From positions 1 to 7,075 of the forward strand of contig JAJFIG010000011.1 of assembly GCA_021775195.1 (NCBI GenBank): a stretch of DNA of 7,075 nucleotides, in the 5' to 3' direction. The notes below the pieces were generated by a model, which worked only from the letters and a program-made list of their open reading frames with translations, was not told the origin of the DNA and did no database searches. The DNA is from Rhodospirillales bacterium. Lineage in GTDB: Bacteria > Pseudomonadota > Alphaproteobacteria > Rhodospirillales > 2-02-FULL-58-16. Shown here piece after piece: positions 1 through 5,370 of this stretch (positions within the stretch are counted from its first letter, which is position 1; every line of letters begins with the position of its first letter). The position numbers were made by a program, and so were the translations under genes.

Positions 1-561
1 GGCGCCGTCGCGGGCGTTGCCGGAAAAGACCTTGAGGGGGGCGTCGAGACCATCGAGTCCGATACCCTTTTCTTCCAGGTAGGGGGCACCGGCAAGACTG
101 GCGGGGGGCTTGCGGGTGGTGATGGTGACGGAACTGATTTCCCCTTCCGCCGCCGCGCGCACGGCGTCGAGCCCAAGGAGGGCGCCGGTGGGAACGATGA
201 TGCGGGCACCGGTTTCAGCCGCCAGGGTGACCAGATCGGGATGATCGAGCAGGGCGCCGACACTGACCGGCAGGAAAATCCGGCCCGCTCGAATTGCCGG
301 CTCGGCGACCTCGACAAAGGCGCCCGCAGGAGCGCATTCGACGATGACGTCGGCATGCCCGGCGAGCGCGTCGAGGGCAACGACGGGCACCGGGCGCCGA
401 AAACCGGCCATCCGCTTTTCCGCCTTTTCGACATCGCGGGCGGCAACGGCGGCGAGCCTGAGCCCGGGGATTCCCTGGTCCAGGCGCCGCGCCACGGCAT
501 GGCCAATGGTGCCGAACCCGCCGAAGCCGACACGCAGGTCACTATCCACGGACGGTGTCAT
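1..561 (-). CDS. nadX: L-aspartate dehydrogenase (NadX family), 3' end cut by window edge
   Basis: Reading the minus strand from an ATG at 561 gives 187 residues open to the window edge. The family is about 265 residues long, so roughly the last 80 are missing. The enzyme oxidises L-aspartate to iminoaspartate with NAD(P)+. The imine either hydrolyses to oxaloacetate and ammonia or feeds quinolinate/NAD synthesis. The protein should be cytoplasmic; no signal peptide is seen. Residues 9-20 form a Rossmann nucleotide-binding start with GFGTIG at 15-20. The family-typical stretches VECAPAGA (74-81), PVSVGALLDHPDL (98-110), IIVPTGALLGLDA (121-133) and TRKPPASLAGAP (149-160) follow in the expected order. 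The catalytic His expected further on lies outside the window. The start is supported by an excellent Shine-Dalgarno sequence. The gene is divergent from the tctCBA transporter across 199 bp, which suggests shared substrate metabolism. The main alternative is a homoserine-dehydrogenase-like oxidoreductase of the same fold, but the TRKPP block argues for aspartate dehydrogenase. Confidence 0.87.
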   Translation of the reverse strand, partial: MTPSVDSDLRVGFGGFGTIGHAVARRLDQGIPGLRLAAVAARDVEKAEKRMAGFRRPVPVVALDALAGHADVIVECAPAGAFVEVAEPAIRAGRIFLPVSVGALLDHPDLVTLAAETGARIIVPTGALLGLDAVRAAAEGEISSVTITTRKPPASLAGAPYLEEKGIGLDGLDAPLKVFSGNARDGA

Positions 562-568
562 GAGCAGG

Positions 569-576
569 CCCTCCTT
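569..576 (-). promoter_or_regulatory. Ribosome binding site of nadX
   Basis: On the minus strand AAGGAGGG lies 7 nt upstream of the ATG at 561. This near-perfect anti-SSU match fixes the start codon of the truncated aspartate dehydrogenase gene and predicts efficient translation. Confidence 0.8.
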
Positions 577-680
577 CACAAATTCGCGTCATCGGACCGG
601 TATTCCGGGTCTTTCTAGTCAATCCGGGGGCCGTAGGCTAGACTCCCGCAGCGAAGACTTGCAAGAGAGGGCAAGGCCGG

Positions 681-710
681 TTGCGGCTGGCGCACGTGCG
701 CTGGTATATG
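681..710 (+). promoter_or_regulatory. Candidate promoter of tctCBA with extended -10
   Basis: TATATG at 705-710 matches TATAAT at four of six positions and is preceded by TGG (702-704), which forms the TGn of an extended -10 element. A weak -35 (TTGCGG, 681-686, three of six) lies 18 bp upstream. Transcription would start near 717, giving a leader of about 44 nt before the tctC start at 761. The adjacent register TATGGT (707-712) is equally good as a -10. This is a visual match only, in a GC-rich genome where sigma-70 boxes are degenerate. Confidence 0.35.
690..701. promoter_or_regulatory. Perfect 12-bp palindrome, candidate operator
   Basis: GCGCACGTGCGC is identical to its own reverse complement over all 12 bases and the symmetry stops at the next base on each side. 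It sits exactly between the candidate -35 and -10 of the tctCBA promoter, where a bound dimeric regulator would block RNA polymerase, and it lies in the region shared with the divergent aspartate dehydrogenase gene. The palindrome is certain. The operator role is inferred from position, and no regulator gene is in the window. Confidence 0.4.
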
Positions 711-748
711 GTATGCCTGCGCCCTCGAATAACAGTTTAAAACAAGTT

Positions 749-755
749 GGGAGGT
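749..755 (+). promoter_or_regulatory. Ribosome binding site of tctC
   Basis: GGGAGGT lies 5 nt before the ATG at 761. A second, out-of-frame ATG at 756 directly abuts the Shine-Dalgarno sequence and is too close to be used. This site selects the start that gives a proper signal peptide, although the frame stays open for another 139 codons upstream. Confidence 0.75.
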
Positions 756-760
756 ATGCC

Positions 761-1735
761 ATGAGGAAAGGACTCACTCACACCGTTATCGCCGCGGCCG
801 GATTGGCGGCTGTTGTTGCCCTGGCGCCAATGGGCTCGGCAACGGCAGCCAGTTTTCCGTGCAGCACGGCGAAGCTGGTCGTGCCCTGGAAAGCGGGTGG
901 CGGCACGCACGTGCTGTTTTCCATCTTCGAGAAAACCATCGCCACCATGGACGTGAAGCCGAAGCTGAAGGTCGTCACGATCCCCGGCCAGGGCGGCAAC
1001 AAGGGGGCCAAGGAAGCGGCCAAGGCGAAGCCCGACGGCTGCACCCTGTTCGCCATTCACCAAAGCGCTCTGACCAGTTACCTGAACGGACGCATCAAGT
1101 TCCATTTCGATGCCTTCGAGCCGGTCGCGCTCTTGACCGATACGCCGGACATCATCGGCGCGTCCGCAAATGCGCCCTGGAACAACTACGCGGACTTCCA
1201 GAAAGGCGTTCTGGCCGCGCCGAAGACGGTGCCGACGGGTGCCACTTTCGGCTCCACCAGCCAATTCGTTTGGCTGCAGCTTGAGCGCAAGACCGGCATG
1301 AAGTTCAAGTTCGTGCCCTTCGACGGCACCCGCCAGCGCATGACCGCACTGCTTTCGGGCGCCATCACGCTGGGTGGCCTGAACGTCGCGTCCGGGCGCA
1401 AGTACATCGAATCCGGTGAGCTCAAGGCCTATGCCATCGCCGCCGAAAAGCGCGACCCGGCATTGCCGAATCTGCCGACTCTGAAAGAGCTCGGCGTTGA
1501 CATGGCGTTCTCGATCAAGCGCGGCGTCGTCGCGCCCAAGGGTACGCCCAAGAACCTCATCGACCACTGGGCGGCCGTCTTGAAGAAAGCGGCCGAGGAC
1601 CCAGGCCTCATGAAGCAGATGGTCGCCAAGGGAACCGGCGTCCAATGGGTTGGCCCGGCCGGCTATCAGGCGTGGATCGACACCTCCTATAAGGAGTTCA
1701 AGACCATCGCCGACGAGATGGGATGGGGCAAGTAA
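761..1735 (+). CDS. tctC: Tripartite tricarboxylate transporter periplasmic solute-binding protein (TctC/Bug family)
   Basis: A 324-residue periplasmic binding protein that captures a carboxylate and delivers it to the TctAB membrane complex. The N-terminus is a Sec signal peptide: positive RK at 2-3, a hydrophobic core at about 9-22 and an A-T-A box at 27-29, with likely cleavage after A29. The mature protein opens with the family pattern KLVVPWKAGGGT (38-49) and continues with IPGQGGNKGA (74-83), KPDGCTL (90-96), an FEPVALL segment from 119, GSTSQFVWLQL, the VPFDGTRQRM pocket strand, SGAITLGGLNVASG, and the C-terminal GVVAPKGTPKNLIDHW. The length is normal for the family. Two positions are unusual. 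H50 follows GGGT where most relatives have Asp, and C94 replaces the usual Tyr of PDGYTL; C34 and C94 could pair. The substrate cannot be read from sequence, since family members bind citrate, tricarballylate, aspartate, glutamate or nicotinate-like acids. It is first in the tctCBA operon and is followed by a hairpin. Confidence 0.95.
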   Translation: MRKGLTHTVIAAAGLAAVVALAPMGSATAASFPCSTAKLVVPWKAGGGTHVLFSIFEKTIATMDVKPKLKVVTIPGQGGNKGAKEAAKAKPDGCTLFAIHQSALTSYLNGRIKFHFDAFEPVALLTDTPDIIGASANAPWNNYADFQKGVLAAPKTVPTGATFGSTSQFVWLQLERKTGMKFKFVPFDGTRQRMTALLSGAITLGGLNVASGRKYIESGELKAYAIAAEKRDPALPNLPTLKELGVDMAFSIKRGVVAPKGTPKNLIDHWAAVLKKAAEDPGLMKQMVAKGTGVQWVGPAGYQAWIDTSYKEFKTIADEMGWGK

Positions 1736-1768
1736 GCCTCGAGCCTCTCGCCAAAGCGAAGGAACCAA

Positions 1769-1797
1769 GGGCCCGGAACGTCAAACGTTCCGGGCCC
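1769..1797 (+). terminator. Intercistronic hairpin between tctC and tctB (attenuator or mRNA-stabilising stem-loop)
   Basis: The arms GGGCCCGGAACGT (1769-1781) and ACGTTCCGGGCCC (1785-1797) are perfect reverse complements, 13 bp with a 3-nt CAA loop, or 12 bp with a 5-nt loop. The stem starts 34 nt after the tctC stop and ends 40 nt before the tctB ATG. Only a short mixed CCCTTCGTTT tract follows, so it is not a canonical strong U-tract terminator. In binding-protein operons such stems commonly protect the upstream mRNA from 3' exonucleases or terminate part of the transcripts. Either would make more TctC than TctAB. The structure is certain; the mode of action is inferred. Confidence 0.7.
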
Positions 1798-1837
1798 ACC
1801 CTTCGTTTGATTGGCCAAATGAGGATTGACCGGCACC

Positions 1838-2347
1838 ATGGTCCATTTCAACCGCGATAGCATCGTTGCCGTCCTGTTGCTGCTGGCAAGCGGCGTTCTC
1901 TTCTGGGCAAGCTTTGACATCCGCGAGCCCGATTACGGCGCGCTGATGCCGTCGACCTGGCCGCGCATCATCATTATCGTGTTGGCCGTCCTGTCGTTGG
2001 TCTATCTGGTGCAATCGCTTCGTGCCGGTCCGGATGAGGGCGTGGCGCAATCCGCATCCGGACGCACGCCCGGCCTCGCGGGGTTCATCGCCTATTGGCG
2101 CAACCCGCTGATCTGTTTCGCTATGTTCTTCGCCTTCCTGATCACGCTGCCGGTTCTCGGCATGCTGATCGGCGGCGTCTCGTTCGTGTTCCTGCTGATG
2201 AACCTGCTGGGCGGCTGGGAGCCGAAGCGGCTCGTCATTCACGCGGTGGTGGCGCTTGCCACCGTCGGTTCCATGTGGAGCCTGTTTACCTTCGGCCTCG
2301 GCGTGATGCTGCCGGCCGGCGAAATCTTCAACCCGTTCGCGCTGTAG
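1838..2347 (+). CDS. tctB: Tripartite tricarboxylate transporter small membrane subunit (TctB)
   Basis: A 169-residue inner-membrane protein, the small accessory subunit of the ion-gradient-driven transporter formed with TctA and fed by TctC. Four hydrophobic segments are visible at about 9-26, 42-60, 91-122 (a long one that probably bends or re-enters) and 132-152. The loop between the second and third segments (about 61-88) is hydrophilic. Family marks are the WPR at 41-43 opening the second helix and the C-terminal LPAG at 158-161 followed by a short phenylalanine-rich tail. The ATG at 1838 is chosen although GAGGA (1821-1825) is 12 nt away, which is a long spacing. The in-frame TTG at 1826 touches the Shine-Dalgarno sequence directly and cannot be used with it. 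The gene sits 14 nt before tctA and is surely co-transcribed with it. TctB is poorly conserved across the family, so the call relies on length, topology and context as well as these motifs. Confidence 0.93.
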   Translation: MVHFNRDSIVAVLLLLASGVLFWASFDIREPDYGALMPSTWPRIIIIVLAVLSLVYLVQSLRAGPDEGVAQSASGRTPGLAGFIAYWRNPLICFAMFFAFLITLPVLGMLIGGVSFVFLLMNLLGGWEPKRLVIHAVVALATVGSMWSLFTFGLGVMLPAGEIFNPFAL

Positions 2348-2361
2348 GCGGCAAGGGCGCC

Positions 2362-4047
2362 ATGATTATCGAAAACGTCCTCGCCGCCTTTGGCGCCATC
2401 TTCGCCGTCAAGACCCTCGCCTTGATGGCGCTCGGCGTCGCCGGCGGCCTGATCGCCGGCGCCATCCCCGGTTTCACCATCGCCATGGCGGTAGTGCTGA
2501 CCTTGCCCTTCACCTTTTCCATGCCGCCCGAACAGGGCTTGGCCACCATGGTCAGCGTGCTGGTGGGCGGGCTTTCGGGCGGGCTGATGGCGGGCATCCT
2601 TACCGGTATTCCGGGGACGCCGTCCTCGGTGGCGACGACCTTCGACGGTTTTCCCATGGCACGCAAGGGCCGGCCGGGCCTGGCGCTCGGCCTTGGCGTC
2701 TGGTCGTCGTTCTTCGGCGGTATCTTCAGCGCCATCTGCCTGATGACGCTGGCGCCGCAACTGGCCCGGATCGGATTGGAATTTCACCCCTGGGACTATT
2801 TCATGCTGGTGATGTTCGCGTTGACGATCACCGCCAGCCTCGCCGGCAAGCATCTGGTCAAGGGCTTGATCGCGGGCGCGCTGGGGCTGTTCGTGCGCAC
2901 CATCGGCGAAGACGACGCGGCCGGCATGGCGCGCTTCGATTTCGGCTCCGAGGTTCTGCTGTCAGGCTTCGATTTCATCGCCGTCCTGATCGGATTGTTC
3001 GCGTTTTCGCAATTGCTGAGCGATGTCCGCGATCCCGAAGTGGCGCGCCAGTCACTGGCCGAGCGCGGTACGGTCAAGGCGAAGATCGAACACTTGGCCG
3101 CGATCAAGGAAATCGGCAAGCGCTGGACCGTGGTCGTGCGCTCGGCGACCATCGGTGTGTTCACCGGAATTTTACCTGGCGCCGGCGGTTCGGTCGCCAA
3201 TATCCTGGCCTACGATCAGGCCAAGAAGGCCTCGAAGACGCCCGAGAAATTTGGCACCGGCACGCCGGAAGGCATCATCGCGCCCGAAAGTTCCAACAAC
3301 GCGGTCGAGGGCGGCGCCTTGATCACGCTGATGGCGCTCGGCATTCCGGGCGACGTGACGGCGGCGGTGATGCTGGGCGCGCTCCTGATCCACGACGTCA
3401 TCCCCAGCCCCAACTTCATCAGGGACAACCCGGTGCTGGCGTACTCCATCTTCACCGCGTTCTTCATCGCGACCTTCATGATGATTGGAATGCAGTCGTT
3501 CATGCTGCGGGTGTTCGTGTTGGTGACACGAATCCGCATGTACATGCTGGCCTGCGTCATCCTCGGCTTTTGCGGCATTGGTGTCTTCGCGCTCCACAAC
3601 GTGACCTTCGATCTCTGGACGCTACTGTGGTTCGGTATCCTGGGCTTCGTCATGCGCCAGTTCGGCTTTCCCCTGGCACCGATGATCCTGGGGGTCGTGC
3701 TTGGAAACATCGCCGAGTTGAACCTTGCGCGCGCGCTCGCCATCACGTCCGACCTCACGCCTTTCTTCACCCGGCCGTGGGCACTGTTCTTTTTGATCGT
3801 GGCGCTTTTTTCGGCGCTCTTCCCCTTATTCCAGGAACACCGGGGACGCCGGAAGTGGACGCTCTTTTATCTGCCGTTCGCGTGCTTCGCGGCCAGTGGG
3901 CCGCTTTATATGATGGGCGGTGTCGTGCGGCCGGTCCTGGGGACGATCCTCATCGCCTTCGCCGGCTTCGTTCTGTGGCGGCGTGCCAAGGCCGGATGGC
4001 AGCTCGAGGCGCCCCTGGAACATGCGGTGGTCTCCGACGAGGTCTGA
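2362..4047 (+). CDS. tctA: Tripartite tricarboxylate transporter large membrane subunit (TctA)
   Basis: The 561-residue polytopic permease subunit that forms the transport path for the carboxylate carried by TctC. The two homologous halves each carry the hallmark glycine-rich loops. In the first half these are GLIAGAIPGF (29-38) and GGLMAGILTGIPGTPSSVATTFDG FPMARKG, read continuously from 73 to 103. In the second half they are TIGVFTGILPGAGG (263-276) and TPEGIIAPESSNNA (301-314), followed by GGALITLMALGIPG (317-330). About a dozen hydrophobic helices are recognisable. Classical TctA is about 500 residues long. This one carries about 60 extra C-terminal residues with two further hydrophobic segments (about 501-519 and 524-539) after a basic HRGRRK loop. 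The ATG at 2362 has AAGGG 4 nt upstream and lies 14 nt after the tctB stop. The frame is open further upstream inside tctB, but only this start gives the normal N-terminus. No terminator is apparent after the stop. Confidence 0.97.
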   Translation: MIIENVLAAFGAIFAVKTLALMALGVAGGLIAGAIPGFTIAMAVVLTLPFTFSMPPEQGLATMVSVLVGGLSGGLMAGILTGIPGTPSSVATTFDGFPMARKGRPGLALGLGVWSSFFGGIFSAICLMTLAPQLARIGLEFHPWDYFMLVMFALTITASLAGKHLVKGLIAGALGLFVRTIGEDDAAGMARFDFGSEVLLSGFDFIAVLIGLFAFSQLLSDVRDPEVARQSLAERGTVKAKIEHLAAIKEIGKRWTVVVRSATIGVFTGILPGAGGSVANILAYDQAKKASKTPEKFGTGTPEGIIAPESSNNAVEGGALITLMALGIPGDVTAAVMLGALLIHDVIPSPNFIRDNPVLAYSIFTAFFIATFMMIGMQSFMLRVFVLVTRIRMYMLACVILGFCGIGVFALHNVTFDLWTLLWFGILGFVMRQFGFPLAPMILGVVLGNIAELNLARALAITSDLTPFFTRPWALFFLIVALFSALFPLFQEHRGRRKWTLFYLPFACFAASGPLYMMGGVVRPVLGTILIAFAGFVLWRRAKAGWQLEAPLEHAVVSDEV

Positions 4048-4060
4048 ACCGGCGCTCCGT

Positions 4061-4089
4061 TTGCGGGACACCCGACCTACGGATAAGGT
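4061..4089 (+). promoter_or_regulatory. Weak candidate promoter ahead of the MFS gene
   Basis: Within the 114-nt gap after tctA, TTGCGG (4061-4066) and TAAGGT (4084-4089) are separated by 17 bp. Each matches its consensus at only three of six positions. The ideal spacing and the shared TTGCGG -35 with the candidate tctC promoter are the only points in its favour. Read-through from tctCBA is equally possible because no terminator is seen in the gap. Confidence 0.15.
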
Positions 4090-4161
4090 CAATACCGCCT
4101 GTTATTGGATGCGGCCCGGCTGCGTTTCGCGATTCCAACCCGTGACGAGGAACGGTCCCGG

Positions 4162-5370
4162 ATGCTTCTCCCGCGCATTTTCATCCCGTTCGCGGCCGGG
4201 TACTTCCTGTCCTACCTGTTCCGCGTCGTCAACGCGGTCATCGCGCCGGACCTGACCCGGGACATCGGCCTCGACGCCGCCGACCTGGGACTCCTGACCA
4301 GTGCCTACTTCCTCGCCTTCGCCGCCTTCCAGTTGCCCCTCGGTATCCTGCTCGACCGTTTCGGGCCGCGGCGGACCGAGGCGACCCTCCTGTTATTCGC
4401 CGCTGCGGGCACCTTCGTCTTCGGCACCTCGGAGACGACGTCGGGCCTGATCGTCGGGCGGGCGCTGATCGGCCTTGGCACCTCGGCGTGCCTGATGGCG
4501 GCGTTCAAGTCCTTCGTCATGTGGTTCCCCAGCGAGCGGCTGCCCTTGATCAACGGCATACAGATGGCGGCCGGCGGCCTGGGCGCCCTGACGGCGACGG
4601 CGCCGGTGGAGGCGGCCCTCCAGTTCACCGACTGGCGCGGCGTCTTCATGGGCCTGAGCGTGCTCGCCGTCATCGCCGCCGCCGCCATCTTCCTGATCGT
4701 GCCGGAGCGGGAAAGCGAACACGCGGAGGCCTCGTTCCGCGACCAACTTCGCGGCACGGCCAGCGTCTTCAAAAGCCCCGTCTTCTGGCGCATCGCGCCG
4801 CTGACGGTGATCGTGCAGGCGGCGTTCCTGTCGATCCAAAGCCTGTGGACGGGTCCGTGGCTGCACGACGTCGCCGGCCTGGAGCGGGGCGCCGTCGCCG
4901 AACACCTGTTCCTGATCGCCGCATCCATGGTCGTCGGCTTCGTCGCCAACGGCGCCATCGCCGAGCGCCTGGCCCGTTTCGGAATCAAGACGATCACCGT
5001 TGCGACGGTCGGCATGGGCGCCTTGATGGTGGTGCAGGCGGCGATCATTTTCCGCGGCGCCGACGCACCCCTGGCGCTGTGGATGCTGTTCGGCTTCTGC
5101 GGGACCACGGCAATCCTGCCCTACGCCACCCTGTCGCAGAGCTTTCCGTCACACCTGGCGGGACGGGTAATCACGGGGTTGAATGTCCTGGCGTTCTCCT
5201 GCGCCTTCCTTTCCCAGTGGGGAATCGGCGTGATCATCAACCGCTGGCCGCAGTCCGCCGACGGCGGTTACGCGCCGGAAGGCTACGAGGCGGCCTTCGG
5301 CGTGGTCCTGGCGCTGGAGGTCGCGACCCTGGCGTGGATGGCATTTTTCCGTAAGAACGTCAAAGCCTGA
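4162..5370 (+). CDS. Major facilitator superfamily (MFS_1) transporter, substrate unknown
   Basis: A 402-residue secondary transporter of the inner membrane with hydrophobic segments consistent with 12 helices in two six-helix halves, joined by a polar central loop at about 182-205. The diagnostic motif A between helices 2 and 3 is clear: G61-ILL-D65-R66-F67-G68-P69-R70-R71. A motif-B-like GRALIGLG (99-106) with the buried Arg100 lies in helix 4. A conserved-looking stretch with LMAAFKSF (111-118), WFPSER (121-126) and NGIQMAAGGLGAL (131-143) leads into helix 5. These features establish a proton-coupled or exchange permease but do not give a substrate. The ATG at 4162 has GAGGA 10 nt upstream; the in-frame TTG at 4105 has no ribosome site and would add a polar 19-residue tail. 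The 114-nt gap from tctA leaves open whether it is the last gene of that operon or has its own promoter. Its 3' end overlaps the convergent hydrolase gene by 11 bp. Confidence 0.92.
   Translation: MLLPRIFIPFAAGYFLSYLFRVVNAVIAPDLTRDIGLDAADLGLLTSAYFLAFAAFQLPLGILLDRFGPRRTEATLLLFAAAGTFVFGTSETTSGLIVGRALIGLGTSACLMAAFKSFVMWFPSERLPLINGIQMAAGGLGALTATAPVEAALQFTDWRGVFMGLSVLAVIAAAAIFLIVPERESEHAEASFRDQLRGTASVFKSPVFWRIAPLTVIVQAAFLSIQSLWTGPWLHDVAGLERGAVAEHLFLIAASMVVGFVANGAIAERLARFGIKTITVATVGMGALMVVQAAIIFRGADAPLALWMLFGFCGTTAILPYATLSQSFPSHLAGRVITGLNVLAFSCAFLSQWGIGVIINRWPQSADGGYAPEGYEAAFGVVLALEVATLAWMAFFRKNVKA

Noticed and set aside
617..664. Possible minus-strand promoter boxes for nadX (TTGACT at 622-617, TTGCAA at 664-659)
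   Set aside because: TTGACT is a good -35, but nothing resembling a -10 follows at 16-18 bp. TTGCAA is followed at 18 bp only by TAGCCT, three of six. This is too weak to annotate.
658..665. 8-bp palindrome CTTGCAAG
   Set aside because: It is too short to be notable alone and has no second copy or symmetry beyond 8 bp.
344..760. Long upstream extension of the tctC reading frame (139 codons)
   Set aside because: It runs antisense through nadX, has no ribosome site and would bury the signal peptide internally. The ATG at 761 has a strong Shine-Dalgarno sequence and gives a proper Sec leader.
737..1768. 343-codon open frame on the minus strand opposite tctC
   Set aside because: It is a GC-driven shadow of tctC. 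The translation is Arg/Gly/Asp-rich and low in complexity, without recognisable motifs.
2095..2361. Upstream extension of the tctA frame inside tctB
   Set aside because: It overlaps tctB in another frame and encodes an Arg-rich sequence unlike any TctA N-terminus. The ATG at 2362 with AAGGG is the normal start.
4098..4135. Short GC stem (GCGGC/GCTGC) between tctA and the MFS gene as a terminator
   Set aside because: Only five pairs including a G-U, with no T-run. It is not a credible terminator.
4488..5354. 288-codon plus-strand frame inside the MFS gene
   Set aside because: Highly Arg/Gly/Pro-rich alternative frame of a GC-rich gene. The overlapping MFS frame has clear helices and motif A.
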